A stretch of 64,000 nucleotides of DNA from Anopheles merus (GCF_017562075.2 NW_024427628.1:1-64000), one strand, 5' to 3'. Shown: positions 1 through 10,984, counted from the stretch's first letter. Translations and numbers: made by a program. The notes: a model not told the origin generated them from the sequence alone.

Positions 1-640
1 CCGATACAGTTCCCTCTCTCGCGACTCCTGTCTCGCTCCACTGTTCTGCAGGTATTGTATACGTATACGGCTGTACGGGAGCGTGGTGCTTTTTATCCAT
101 CTGGTCCATATCGTTCCCACCTTCACTTTTAGGTCGTCCGGGGAAAACCACACTACATCGACGAATCATTTCGGTTTTTCCGCCAATTTGCTGTCGTCGA
201 CGCTGTCGTGAAGTGACGGAAATAGTAAACGGACCTGCAATGAATCTTTAAAGAAACGGGAAAGCGCTCCAAACAGCTCTAGCAACCCGCGGATTAATAT
301 TACTGTGTAAGAAAGTGCATAGCTTGCACAATTCCAACCGCCAGAAATGCAACCCCTTACCAGTTTCTTACCACCATTTTGCTTTTCTATCTCGTTTAAG
401 TATCACCGCGCTTGTCTCGCGGTTGCAAGGAAGCTGTAGTTCATTGTCCCTCGGAACATGTTGGGCTGGGGCAAATTTGCTGCATGTTGCGAAGTGCGGA
501 CGGACACCTTGTTCCCGTTTTGTTTCGATTCCTTTCGTATCGCACGGGAAGTATTTCTGTATAGAGTTATCCGTGACCTTATTTCCTTTACGTTTGCAGA
601 TGCCGCCATGGCGGTCATTGCTTGCGACATCAGCAACAAG
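1..640. other. No gene recognised
   Basis: The open frames here are short, overlap on both strands and show no family I recognise. The right side, just before 640, borders the end of a BEL/Pao protease-like reading. The stretch may be the eroded continuation of that element, but I could not follow its reading frame further left. Confidence 0.4.
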
Positions 641-1860
641 GGCATTTGAGAAACAAGGACCAAACACCGTCCATCCTAGCCTGGTCTTAACCGCGATCGG
701 TTCTGTATGTCACCCTCGACGCATCGCGACGGCTTCCCTAGGTAACATTATCCATGCCGATAATGATGCGCGGCACTATTCCGCTGTAGGACGAGATTTT
801 AAGCCCTTTGAGGTGCGGATACTCCTCGCTCACTTTTGAACCGACAGCGTCTGCGCTGGAAGTTCGAGTTTTTTCAGGGTATGCACCGTTGGCAGGTTGT
901 ATATCGAAGCACCTTTGCTTATACCCGATACTCGCAGCGATAACTCAAAGAGCTGACTTCGTTGCGGGTCGTGTTATCAGTCCACTTCAAACTGACTGGG
1001 TGCAATTTACCGTCCATACCCAGCTCGTCTATCAGCTCACGATCAACGAATGTCGCCGATGAACCTTCATCAAGGAACGCGAAGGTCTTTACCGAGCCCT
1101 TCTCGCCGTGCACTATTATGGGAACATATCGGAAAAGCGTGTTAGTGTTAGTGATGAAGTGATGTTTACCGAGTGTTGCGTGCTATTGCTCGATCTTGGT
1201 GTTTCATCTTCACAGTGAAGTAGTGTATGATGGTTTCCTGGCAGCTCTCTCTTTGGCAACGTGTCCTCACGAAACATGCACCCCTGTGTGTTCCGAGGCA
1301 GGTGCTACCAAGCCATGTTTGTTTACATACGCACGGCGTTCTCGGATCGTGAGTTCACGAAACCTGGCACAATCAGTCAGTGTGCGGCACGAGTCGTGAC
1401 AAGTTTACATGTCCTGGTGACGTGAACATTCAAGTGATGGTTGTGCATTGGTGGTTTTCGAGCTGGCTGTGATCGTGATTGTTCAACGTGGAGATTCCTT
1501 TCGAAAGGGTTTACTTCCGTGCTCGCGGCAATCGCTATCTCTGTGAACCACTTTCCAAACTCTACGACGGACTTTCTTGGTAATTTCACCTTGTGACGTG
1601 CCCACTCTAGGCGTCTTTCTGCTGGTAGTTTTGCAACAAGTTCTTTCAGCAGTGTCACATTACAATCGTACTCTTTTAGTCCGGAAGCTTTTACTGTTGC
1701 ACACATTTGCGCACCGCCTTCCCGAAGATTGCCAGTGACTCTAACCGCTCCGATCTAACTGGTGGCAGCCTTCTAACTTTTTCCACTAAACTGTCCACTA
1801 TCAGATCTGGCCGGCCATACTCCGACCGTAGGATGTCTAAAACACGTAGGATGTCCTACG
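640..1860 (-). pseudogene. BEL/Pao retrotransposon remnant: gag C-terminus and aspartic protease
   Basis: Read on the minus strand, 1860-1377 gives the DUF1759-type gag segment of BEL/Pao elements: first GRPDLIVDSLVEKVRRLP, then, after a frameshift, CATVKASGLKEYDCNVTLL and LVAKLPAERR. Further on, 1113-919 encodes the retropepsin-like segment AFLDEGSSATFVDRELIDEL followed by LHPVSLKWTDNTTR. About 640-850 continues with PRIIIGMDNV and a tail interrupted by stops. This order, gag then protease then the conserved post-protease segment, is that of BEL/Pao polyproteins. No reverse transcriptase follows in the window, so the copy is truncated. Several stops and frame changes show that it is dead. 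Family assignment rests on remembered BEL motifs, not a search. Confidence 0.75.
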
Positions 1861-1879
1861 TGGTGATGGCGCGATGGCG

Positions 1880-2430
1880 AAAGCGGATCGAGGTCATCAA
1901 CCCTCAACTCCGACGTCGGCTAGCGTCCCTCCGGATTACGACCGGACCATGGCGGTAGAACAAGCCGCTGCAATGGAACGTGAGTATACGCAGTGGAGGT
2001 GCGGTAGAGGACTCCATTAAGGTGCACCGCACCAAATATTTTGGCCAGTCATGTGGGGCTGGAGCAGTGGCGATGGCGGCACCATGTAGTGCCAACTCCA
2101 CGGTTAAGCAACTACCCTCTAACAGAGCGCATTTGTCGATGCATCCTTGACGCCAAGCCAAAAGGCGGCGCGGGAAAATACCCCCAAGGAGCTTCCTATA
2201 TTTTCCGGGACGGTAGAGCAATGGCCGTTATTCATAACAGCGTATGACCGATCCACGGCGGCGTGCGGTTTCACCGATGAGGAGAACCTGATTCGCCTCC
2301 AACGAGCACTTAAGGGACCGGCATTGGAGTCCGTGGACCATCTCCTATTGCTACCTGACGGTTTGGCGGATGTCCCGAAGAGCCCGAAGGCGTTCCCTTC
2401 GGCTGTATTTATACCGCTTCGTTTTCTCCC
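1880..2430 (+). pseudogene. BEL/Pao gag N-terminal part, inverted relative to its downstream part
   Basis: The plus strand reads LPIFSGTVEQWPLFITAYDR, then FTDEENLIRLQRALKGPALE and LLLPDGLADV. This is the first half of the BEL/Pao gag domain (DUF1759). In an intact element the next residues would be the GRPDLIVDSL segment, but that lies at 1860-1800 on the opposite strand. The element therefore appears to have suffered an internal inversion between these halves. The reading further left (from about 1950) is interrupted by stops. Confidence 0.7.
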
Positions 2431-2652
2431 GCCATCGCCCTTTCCGTTAGCAATGGAGGGCACTGTAGCCCTACGTTGACCTGTGCCGCGGAACCCTACA
2501 AAGTCGTATCATGACGAGAAATTGTGTGGTTCTGCCAACGTAAACAAACGACGTTTTCACAACAGTGTGTGTGTCTCGGGGTTCGACAACCCAATTAACA
2601 ATTCCATAAGGTCAATGTAACGCCAAAGGTGTATATAAAGTAATATGCTACA
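2431..2652 (-). repeat. Candidate 3' LTR of Gypsy element B, left boundary unresolved
   Basis: On the minus strand a purine tract of A then G residues (2653-2666) is followed directly by TGTAGCATATTAC starting at 2652. That is the layout of a polypurine tract and the start of a 3' LTR. The far 5' LTR of the same element appears to end in GCTACTACA at 12789, giving matching TGTAG/CTACA ends. I could not align the rest of the two LTRs, so this copy may be truncated against the BEL remnant. Confidence 0.4.
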
Positions 2653-3081
2653 ATCCCCCCTTTTTTATAAATATTTATTTGTGTATAATCATAATGTGGA
2701 AATTCCATATTGCCCTTTATTTGTCCTTTAGGTGTAACATTTATAACGGTAAATGTATCATAGTGAAAAAAGCTAATATGATATGTAGTCACGATGTCTT
2801 ACTGGAGGTTGGACCACCCGTTTGGATGAACCAGGCTCTGATAGCGTCTTAGGCGAATTGTTACTCGGACCAAGGATGTTATCTGCAGATGAATCTGTCC
2901 GCAATAATCCGCTTGAAGAAGCTTCATTATCTTTTTGAGATGTGCGGAGCTTCTCCTGTATTCTTCCCTGTTTCCTTTGATTTAATAATTGTGTCTGTAC
3001 CTATGTTATGACGGACGATAAATTCTTCGGTACTGAACTCCGTATCTAGTGTTTCGTTTTCCGTATTCTTTTAGCCAAACT

Positions 3082-3455
3082 TCATCCCCTTCTTCGATCG
3101 AGCTCTTTTCTTGCGCACCGTCGCTTATCAGCATATTGTTTCCCTTTCTCTTTTATCAACGTGTCTCTATCTCTTACTTCCGGGTCCTCCTGAAAAGATG
3201 ACAATAACGGTAATTTGCCCTTGATCCGTCGAACAAACATGATTTCTCCCGGAGATTTCCCGTAGTCGGATGCTTGGTTGAATGGTATGTTAGTAGGTAC
3301 TGATATAGTTCCCGACGCCAGTCTCGTCCAAGTTCTTGGGATATACGCAACCGTTTTAGAATTGATCGATTTTGACGTTCGACCTCTCCGTTCGATTGAG
3401 GACAATAGGGAATGGTATTCATGAGTTTCGATTGAGGACAATAGGGAATGGTATT
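3082..3455 (-). pseudogene. Gypsy B integrase, C-terminal part
   Basis: The minus strand reads TIPYCPQSNGEVERQNRSI, the conserved YxPQSNGxxER segment of Gypsy integrases. It is followed by LGRDWRRELYQYLLTYHSTK and a frame change near KSPGEIMFVRRIKGKLPLL. The N-terminal and catalytic parts lie beyond inserted element A, at 8552-9100. A 36-bp unit encoding KLMNTIPYCPQS is duplicated in tandem at 3391-3455, exactly where element A inserted. The integrase is doubly broken, by the insertion and by a frameshift. Confidence 0.8.
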
Positions 3456-3673
3456 TGTTGTGGTCACGAAGTGGAAGGCTCCCTACATTCGGCGTTAAGG
3501 ACGTATGCAGCCACTGAGTGACTGATGAGCGGTTAGCAGACGAGAGAGCGCCAGACGCTCGAGGGACACCGTCGGGAACACAAGGGCTGATCGTGTAATA
3601 AAGTATTGTGTATTGTTATTACGTGTTCGGTGTAAATATAAATTGTATACTCTCGGCCCATCCGAACACAACA
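3456..3673 (+). repeat. 5' LTR of Gypsy A
   Basis: 218 bp with TGTTGT...ACAACA ends. It is nearly identical to 8337-8551 apart from a few substitutions and 1-2 base indels. It contains AATAAAG near 3597, a plausible polyadenylation signal. It is followed after one base by the primer-binding-like motif TGGCGACGAGG. Confidence 0.9.
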
Positions 3674-3859
3674 GTGGCGACGAGGAAAACAAAATAGACT
3701 TTTGGGAGTTTTTCGAGTAAAGTTTACATGTTATGCGTGTGTCAGTCATTGCTATAACTCTCGTGCTAGCGTCGCGCGTGTGTATGTGCGTCGCGTGATC
3801 GTACCGTGTCTCGGGTCGTATTTAATTGTTTTATCGGGTGTTCTGTGCGTACTGCAACA

Positions 3860-5180
3860 ATGCCTTCGTTACGGAAGCGGAGAAGAATGAACAGCCCAGG
3901 AGATCAGCCCCCATCGGAAGAGCAGCGTCGAGCATCGCAAAATTGGTACAGCGTTCCCGGTGCAGCAAGTATGCCGCAGCAGCCGCAGCAGCCATCATTA
4001 GTAGCAGTGCCACCAAATCTACAAAGTGCAATGCCCTCAGATACCAGAATCCAGCGCCATCGCAGAATTTTGTTGAAGGGTCATCGCACCAAGCAGCGTC
4101 ATCGCACCAAGCAGCGTCATCGCACCAAGCAACGTCATTGCACCAAGCAGCGTCATCGCACCAAGCAGCGTCATCGCACCAAGCAACGTCATCGCACCAA
4201 GCAGCGTCATCGGAGCAAATGATGCAACTGATCATTTTAATGCAGAGAAACAGATAAGCCAACTCACATTAATGCAAAATAATTCGGCAATTGCCAAGCC
4301 CCCAGAAAATGTATTAACTTCCGCACCTTTTGCAGAGCAAATACTCGATTCTTTATCGCACCACATAAAGGAGTTCCACTACGAGGAGGAAGCAAAAATG
4401 ACCTTTGCTTCGTGGTTTGCTCGATATGAGGATTTGTTTGAACGAGATGCTTCAAGGTTGGATGATAGCGCAAAAGTGCGGCTCCTCATAAGAAAACTGG
4501 GCGCAGAGAATATGAAGATATACCAATTTCATATTGCCAAAGAGTTGTCGTGATTTTTCGTTCAGCGAAACGATAAAAAAGCTGTCATCGTTATTCGGAG
4601 TGAAAGAGTCATTGTTGCATAGGCGTTATAAATGCTTGAACCTAATGAAACGACGTAGCGAAGATTATCTGGCATATTCTTGTCGTGTGAATCGATCCTG
4701 TGTAGATTTTGAAATTGGAAAATTAACTGAGGAACAATTCAAGTGTCTGATATACGTATGCGGACTGCGGGACGAAGAAGACGTCGAGATTCGAACACGT
4801 CTACTTGGAAAGATCGACGCGACCGAAACGACACAACACTGGAAAGTTTAACAGCAGACTGCCAGCGTATTTTGAACTTAAAAAAAGACAGTGCTATGAT
4901 CGAGAAAGCAGCAACCGAACAAGTTTCGCTGTGCAAAAGAAAACTGACGAACCAAAGTTTTCTGAGCGCCAAAATTTCCAGAGCAGAAAGCACGAATATA
5001 AGCGTCCTCAAACCTACCTGGAAGAAATTGCTGGCTTTGTGGAAAAAATCATTGGGCGCGTGATTGTCCTTTTAAGTCGAATGTGTGTCGTGTCTGTAAG
5101 AAAAAGGGTCATAGAGACGGTTACTGTCCAAAACCGAAACGTTATTCAGATAGTCCAACATACAGAAACAAGTTTTCATC
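3860..5180 (+). pseudogene. Gypsy A gag (capsid and nucleocapsid), frameshifted
   Basis: An ATG at 3860 opens MPSLRKRRRMNSPGDQPP. After a frame change near 4045 the reading continues as NPAPSQNFVEG and then eight SSHQAA-type hexapeptides from an 18-bp repeat. Next comes the capsid-like segment FASWFARYEDLFERDASRLD, about 4400-4550. The reading shifts again near 4550 and 4840. At 5030-5135 one frame gives two retroviral CCHC zinc knuckles: CWLCGKNHWARDC and CRVCKKKGHRDGYC. Gag packages element RNA into cytoplasmic particles. At least three frame breaks make this copy non-functional. Confidence 0.8.
4081..4215 (+). repeat. 18-bp coding tandem repeat in Gypsy A gag
   Basis: Seven copies plus a partial one of an 18-bp unit beginning TCATCGCACCAAGCAGCG, with one or two substitutions between copies. 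In the gag frame the unit encodes SSHQAA or SSHQAT. In the other frame it gives HRTKQR. A frame change just upstream is compatible with slippage in the repeat. Confidence 0.9.
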
Positions 5181-5192
5181 ACGAGTGGTTCG

Positions 5193-5621
5193 GTGAATAC
5201 AACGAATGTTCAGCAAAGGCGAAAATATATCAATATTTTTATAAATAATGTAAGCACTCGATTGCAGTTCGACACAGGATCTGATATAACGATCATTAAT
5301 CGAAACGTATGGCAACGTCTTGGAAAGCCTGAACTAAAACGAACAGTTAGCGCAAGAACAGCATCAGGAAGCGGACTCTTTCTGTTAGGAGAGTTTGAAG
5401 CGAATGTTACCATCGGAAGCGTAACTCATGTGGCTTCTTTAAGAGTAGCACAGGCAGACATACTATTGCTCGGAACAGACTTAATAGACCTGTTCGCACT
5501 TGGTTCTACCCCCATGGATGCTTTTTGTAGGCATATCTCATCTGAGGATTACTCTAAGACGGTTGAGCGGAGATTTCAAGAGGTCTTCAACGGCATGGTC
5601 TGTGCACAAAGGCTAGTGTAA
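5193..5621 (+). pseudogene. Gypsy A aspartic protease
   Basis: The segment RLQFDTGSDITIINRNVWQR carries the retropepsin active-site motif DTGSD, followed by LGKPELKRTVSARTASG and ILLLGTDLIDLFAL, whose hydrophobic-GTDLI block matches the second conserved block of the fold. The frame stays open into the pre-RT linker and then ends at a stop at 5619. Pol continues in another frame. It would process the Gag-Pol polyprotein. Confidence 0.8.
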
Positions 5622-6297
5622 AACTGCAGCTGAAGGAAAACGTTCGTCCAGTATTTTGCCCAAAGCGACCGGTAGCTTATGCAGTACAGGAGTTAGTCGA
5701 CAAGGAACTCGATCGACTAGAGCAGATGAGCATAATATCTCCAACGGATTACTCTGAATGGGCAGCACCTATCGTCGTCGCAAGGCAAACGGCAGCATTC
5801 GGCTTTGCGGGGACTACTCAACTGGACTAAATGACGCGTTGCAGCAACATGAGTATCCTTTACCATTACCTGAAGATATCTTCGCTAGACTATCGCAATG
5901 CAAAATATTTAGCAAAATTGATCTATCCGATGCTTTCTTACAGGTAGAAATCGACCCTGCTACCGATCTTTACTCACCATCAATACGCATCGAGGTTATT
6001 CACCTACAATAGATTGCCGCCTGGTATTAAGATTGCTCCAGCAGCGTTCCAGCAGCTTATCGACACAATGCTGGCTGGTGTAAAAGGGTGTCATGTTACA
6101 TGGACGACATCATTGTCGGAGGAGCCACTGAACAAGAGCATGAAGCAAATTTAATGGCAGTTTTGAAAAGAATTCAAGAGTATGGATTCAGCATTCGATC
6201 GGAAAAATGCGCTTTTAAGGTTCAGCAACTAAGATATTGGGTTACATCATCGACACCCACGGATTGCGCCCCGATCCAGCGAAGATCGATGTCATAA
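5622..6297 (+). pseudogene. Gypsy A reverse transcriptase, frameshifted
   Basis: Readable RT blocks in changing frames are VAYAVQELVDKELDRLEQ, SKIDLSDAFLQVEIDP and the catalytic box CYMDDIIVGG (near 6093). They are followed by YGFSIRSEKCAFKVQQLRY and, one frame on, GYIIDTHGLRPDPAKI. These are standard Gypsy RT motifs in the right order. Breaks occur near 5770, 5975, 6085 and 6237. The YMDD aspartates are preserved but the enzyme cannot be made as one chain. Confidence 0.85.
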
Positions 6298-7241
6298 AAA
6301 GGCTTCCAGAACCAACAGATGTGAGCGGCGTCCGATCCTTTCTAGGAGCCATAAATTATTATGCCAGATTTGTCCCAAACATGAGAGAGTTGCGATATCC
6401 ACTGGATAACTTATTGAAGACAAATGCACAGTTTCGATGGACCGCCGATTGTAAAAGAGCGTTTGAAAGATTTAAATCCTTGCTATCATCGAACTTGTTG
6501 TTAACGCATTATGATCCAAGGCATAAAATAATAGTATCGGCAGATGCATCATCAATAGGTATTGGTGCCACTATTAGCCACATGTTTCCCAATGGTACCA
6601 TACGTGTGGTTCAACACGCCTCTAGAGCACTTACAAAAACGGAAGAAGGATATAGCCAAATAGATCGTGAAGGACTGGCAATCATCTTCGCGGTAACGAA
6701 ATTCCACAAGATGATATTTGGAAGGCGTTTCCAGCTTCAGACAGATCATCGTCTACTACTGCGGATCTTTGGGTCGAAAAAAGGGATCCCAGTCTACACT
6801 GCCAACCGCTTGCAGCGTTTTGCGCTCACGCTATTGTCATACGATTTCGGCATTGAATATGTACGCACCGAATCATTCGGAAATGCCGATGTACTCTCCA
6901 GGCTAATTAACAAGCATGATAAACCGGATGAGGATTGTGTAATCGCTTCTGTTGCACTAGAGATGGATGTAAAGTCTATTGCAACAAGCGCTTTAGTTAC
7001 GTTTCCCTTGAGTTTTAGAGAGGTCGCTCGAGAAACGAATCGTGATCCTATAGCAAGGAAGTTGCATTACTACATAAAAAACGGGTGGCCACGTAACATT
7101 GCCCTTGGCGCAGATTCATCTCGTTATCACAGCAGGAAGGAAGACTATTCAACGGTGGAAGGATGTATTTTGGTCGGAGAGAGAGTGTCAAGCAATGTCT
7201 GTCCCAGCTTCATCGAGGACATCCTGGTATCCAGCGCATGA
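6237..7241 (+). pseudogene. Gypsy A RT C-terminus and RNase H
   Basis: A 334-codon open stretch encodes RT thumb and connection (RSFLGAINYYARFVPNM). It then gives an RNase H domain starting at HKIIVSADASSIGIGATI with SQIDREGLAIIFAVTKFH and FQLQTDHRLLLRIF, and a linker with GNADVLSRLI. This is the longest uninterrupted piece of element A. It ends at the start of integrase, where the frame changes near 7160-7240. Confidence 0.85.
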
Positions 7242-8325
7242 AGGCGATTGCGCGTAGCTATGTGTTTTGGCCGTCGTTAAATGAAGACATCATCGATCTC
7301 GTCAGTAATTGCCATTCATGTGCTCTGGCAGCAAAATCTCTGCTCATGCTGATCCTTTGCCGTGGCCGAAGACAACAACGCCATGGGAGCGTGTCCATGT
7401 GGACTACGCGGGCCCAATAGAGGGAGACTATTTTTTGGTAGTAGTCGATGCGCATACTAAGTGGCCAGAGATCATCCGACGGCTAGTATCACAGCCCGCA
7501 TAACCGTTAGCATCTTGAGAGGGTTGTTCGCGCGTTTCGGTATGCCCACGACACTGGTGAGCGACAATGGCACACAATTCACCAGCGGTGAGTTTCAGAG
7601 TTCTGTTTGAGTAATGGTGTGCATCACATTACGTCTGCCCCGTTTCATCCGCAATCAAACGGGCAGGCAGAAAGATTCGTAGATACGTTAAGCGCTCGTT
7701 AACCAAGATAAGAGTAGGAGGAGCACCGCTGCAGGAAGCACTGGACCTATTCCTACAGACATATCGAACCACGCCAAACCCTCAGTTAGAGCAAAACAAA
7801 ACACCTGCTGAAGTTATGTTTGGACGACCTATACGAACGTGTTTTGATTTACTCCGTCCCCCAAGGAAAATTCAACATGATTTTAGAGAAGGGAATGAAA
7901 GATCGTTCGAGCGTGATGACCTTGTCTATGCTAAGGCGTATAGTAGGAACAATTGGCATTGGGTTCCAGGAAGAGTGATTCGGAAACGTGGAAATGTTAC
8001 CTACGAGGTACTGACTGGTCATCGCAGCGTCATTAGACACATTAATCAACTGAAAAGGCGTGGACCATTAAACAGCCAGGGTCCCATGACGGAACGTTTC
8101 AATCCATTACCGTTGGATGTATTATTGGATTCCTGGAGCATACCCGTTACACCATCAGTGCTCCCAGATGTTTATCCAACACATCTTGCACCGCCAGTGG
8201 CGACTCCAACTGAGCCGCCATCTCTTCCCCCACATCGATCCATTCCTCAGCATCAACGTTCACCACGTCGCTCTTCTCGGTCTAGAAGAGCTCCACGTCG
8301 GTTCGATCCGTACCTACGCTATTAA
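7163..8325 (+). pseudogene. Gypsy A integrase, fragmented
   Basis: The zinc-binding N-terminus reads HRGHPGIQRMKAIARSYVFW with CHSCAL. The catalytic core gives WERVHVDYAGPIEGDYFLVV, then VSDNGTQFTSGEF and FHPQSNGQAERFVDTL, so the D, D and E regions are visible. The C-terminal part, 7816-8325, runs MFGRPIRTCFDLL to a basic tail rich in R and P (SPRRSSRSRRAPRRF) ending at 8325. Frame changes occur near 7240, 7370, 7500, 7600 and 7700. The purine tract and 3' LTR follow within 12 bases. Confidence 0.85.
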
Positions 8326-8336
8326 AAAGGGGGAGA

Positions 8337-8551
8337 TGTTGTGGTCACGAAGTGGAAGGCTCCCTACATTCGGCGTTAAGGACGTATGCAGCCACTGAGT
8401 GACTGATGAGCGGTTAGCAGACGAGAGAGCGCCAGACGCTCGTGGGACACCGTCGGGAACACAAGGGCTGATCGTGTAATAAAGTATTGTGTATGTTTAT
8501 TACGTGTTCGGTGTAATAAAATTGTATACTCTCGGCCATCCGAACACAACA
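8337..8551 (+). repeat. 3' LTR of Gypsy A
   Basis: 215-bp partner of 3456-3673, immediately after the polypurine tract AAAAAGGGGGAGA (8324-8336). Small indels and substitutions relative to the 5' LTR suggest that the insertion is not recent. It is followed by the target duplication GTATT. Confidence 0.9.
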
Positions 8552-9150
8552 GTATTCATGAGTTTAATACCATTCGCCTCACTAAACTCCTTCCATTCCG
8601 TATATTCTTTGCTAAGTTGTGGCGCGTTGTCAGCTTTCAGTGCAATTGGAATGCCGTACCGACTAAACATTGTTGAAAGTTCTTTTATAACATCGCTGGT
8701 AGTTGTGGTTTCCATTTCACACACTTGCATGAATCGGCTGTAGCAATCGATTACTACTAGGAGATGTTGTCCTTCTGGGAGAGGACCGAGAAAATCTAAG
8801 GCAATTGTGTGCCAAGGAGAAACAGATAATTTATTTCGTTGTAAGGGTTCCGGAGGGCTGCTGCCTCTACAAGTGTACAGCCTCGGCAATTCTTAACAAA
8901 TTGTTCCACCTGTCCATCCATCTTTGGCCACCAAACATGAGATCTTAGATGATTTTTCATCATAGTGATGCCTGGGTGTCCCTCATGGCCCGTTTTCAGC
9001 ACATTATCCCTTAAAGCTAATGGTACGACAATTCGATCTCCTCTAAGAAGAACTCCTCCTAGTTCACATAATTCATTGTCAATCACACGGTACTCGATAG
9101 GTAGCTCTTGTGTTTTTCCCGTGTTCAATAACGTTAATACTTCTTGAATT
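8552..9150 (-). pseudogene. Gypsy B integrase, N-terminal and catalytic part
   Basis: On the minus strand GHEGHPGITMMKNHLRSHVW and CRGC give the zinc-binding domain. After a frame change, WHTIALDFLGPLPEGQHLLV and LKADNAPQL give the first two acidic regions of the catalytic core. The reading ends at NGIKLMNT, where element A interrupts it. It resumes at 3455. The third catalytic region is on the other side. Confidence 0.85.
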
Positions 9151-9758
9151 TCTACGTCTTGTCTACTTTCTGTTTCTATATCACGCCAGTTCAACGCTGA
9201 AGAATTTGCCGCATGAGTAGCCACTTCTCTTACGAATATTTCTTCTGATGCATCGAATGGTATCGCATTTTGTACTGGAAGCCGAGGTAATGCATCAGCT
9301 ACATTATCTTTCCCTGACATAAACACGATCCTATAGTCGAATGCTTGTAAACGCAATACCCATCTTTCTATGCGCGCACACGGTTTTGATCTTTTCGAGA
9401 AGAGATAGTTTAATGCCTTACAATCCGTGAATATGTCAAATTCTTTACCTAGTAAATAATATTGGAAACGTTCAACACCCCAAAATAATACCTAGTGCTT
9501 CCTTTTCAGTCTGGCAGTAACGATGTTCTGTGTCCGTTAATGCTTTGGAAGCGAAGCTGATAACACGATGTTGTCACTATTATCGAACTGAATAAGGATA
9601 GCGCCCAATCCATGCGGACTAGCGTCGGTCATTATGGCAGTTCGGTCCTCGACTTTATAAAATCCCAAGTTATCAATATTCCCCATTGCTTTCTTTATGG
9701 CATTGAATGCTTTTGCGTGTTCTTCTGTCCATCCAAATCTGGTGTCCTTATGTAGCAA
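9150..9758 (-). pseudogene. Gypsy B RNase H region
   Basis: Minus-strand 9758-9537 reads FGWTEEHAKAFNAIKKAMGN and TAIMTDASPHGLGAILIQFD, the start of a Gypsy RNase H domain. 9356-9290 gives the tail MRLQAFDYRIVFMSGKDNVA followed by DALPRLP. A frame change near 9530 and a stop near 9360 separate the blocks. Confidence 0.8.
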
Positions 9759-10430
9759 TCACCGTAAGGGTTCATCGAGGGTGGCTAGCATCGGTACGAA
9801 CTTATTCATGTAATTTGCCAACCCAAGAAAACTACGAACTTCTGTTTCACATCGCGGTTCACGGAACGATAGAATAGTTCCAATTTTGTTTCTTGATGGC
9901 ATAATTCCCTCTTGATTAAGACTGTGTCCTAAAAATTCTATATCCGATACTCGCAATTGGCATTTCTCCCAGTTCAATTCTATTCCACGGTTTTTTAATC
10001 GACTAAGAACCTGCATATGATAGAAAAGACCCATTTATTCAATAGATTTGTTACATTCAATTCAATTCAAACATTCCATTACCTTATTCAACCTTTTATC
10101 ATGCTCCTGCAAATTTGACCTTCAATTAGCACGTCATCGAGATACCAAATTGTTCCTTCGCAACCAGATAGAGTCTCATCCATCGCTTTTTGAAATAACT
10201 CTGGAGCAGTCACCAAACCGAACGGCAGCCGCTTGAAACGGTACAACCCTCGTCGGGTTATGAAAGTTGTCACGTCTCGCGAATCCTCAAGACACAAACG
10301 AGGCTCTCCGTTTGACTTTCCCACTACGACCAATGGCGAAACCCTTGTCGTCGGGCCTGTCTTTATCTCGATTATATCCCTTTTTAACAATCCATCTAAC
10401 TTCCGATCTACTGACTCCTCCAAAGGTATC
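9759..10430 (-). pseudogene. Gypsy B reverse transcriptase
   Basis: The minus strand encodes VDRKLDGLLKRDIIEI, SPLVVVGKSNGEPRLCLEDS, RFKRLPFGLVTAPELFQKAM and the catalytic WYLDDVLIEG. After a frame change come VLSRLKNRGIELNWEKCQLR and RSFLGLANYMNKFVPML. The D-rich first motif is disrupted: a segment between the RLCLEDSRDV block and TTFITRRGLYRFKRLP appears to be missing. The YLDD box is kept. Confidence 0.85.
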
Positions 10431-10845
10431 GGATTCGTCGCATTGACTGATAGACCGGGATGATCTGTGGATTCATCTTGATTTTTGCTGTTATGCCCTT
10501 CATTTTTGGAAACGGATCTACTTGCACTCTGTTTATGTCTAGCCCGACTTTCAAAATACCTAGTTGCTTAGCCGTCTTGTCACCCAGTAAGCAACGTTGT
10601 CCTTTTTCTACCACAAAAAACTCCGCTTGAATGCGTTGGCCCCCTACAGCAACCTCCGCAACAAAAGTGCCTAATATTGTGAGTGGTTTTTTGCTTCCGT
10701 ATGCCCTCAAGATCTTTGAACTTCGTTTCGTTGATGAAACTACCGCTATGTTCCGATTTTTTAATTCCTCCCACATTTCACTAGGAATTAAATTGGCATC
10801 AGCGCCTGAATCGACCATCATTTCAAGAGAAACTCCTCCAAGCAT
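10430..10845 (-). pseudogene. Gypsy B aspartic protease
   Basis: The minus strand shows VSLEMMVDSGADANLIPSEM with the DSGAD form of the retropepsin active site, then SKILRAYGSKKPLTILGTFV and CLLGDKTAKQLGILKVG. It leads into the pre-RT linker (KMKGITAKIKMNPQIIPVYQ). The open stretch ends just before the RT block. Confidence 0.85.
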
Positions 10846-10984
10846 ACAGATATTACGTTTGACTCATTCCCTGAATAGAATGCATAATACACTTTCGAAC
10901 TATGTGTTTCCTCCTCAGTTTTCGGTTGTTTTGCCTCTGATGATTCGTCAATTGCTCTTATTTGACGTTTAGTCGGACCCTTCT

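Larger units (their letters stand above)
3456..8551 (+). mobile_element. Gypsy/Ty3 LTR retrotransposon A, full length, inserted in element B
   Basis: Two direct LTRs (3456-3673 and 8337-8551) begin TGTTGT and end ACAACA. The 5-bp duplication GTATT flanks the element at 3451-3455 and 8552-8556. Between them, in Gypsy order, are a primer-binding-site-like TGGCGACGAGG just after the 5' LTR, gag with two zinc knuckles, protease, reverse transcriptase, RNase H and integrase, and a purine tract before the 3' LTR. Several frameshifts interrupt gag and pol, and the LTRs differ at several sites, so this is an old, inactive copy. The order and motifs suggest the mag lineage of Gypsy, which is inferred and not tested. 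Confidence 0.9.

Noticed and set aside
315..839. 174-codon plus-strand frame
   Set aside because: It starts at a non-ATG codon, overlaps minus-strand BEL sequence, and shows no recognisable domain.
4081..4215. CRISPR-like regular repeats
   Set aside because: Units are contiguous without spacers, code for gag, and the genome is eukaryotic. The same applies to 12119-12480 and 16440-17100.
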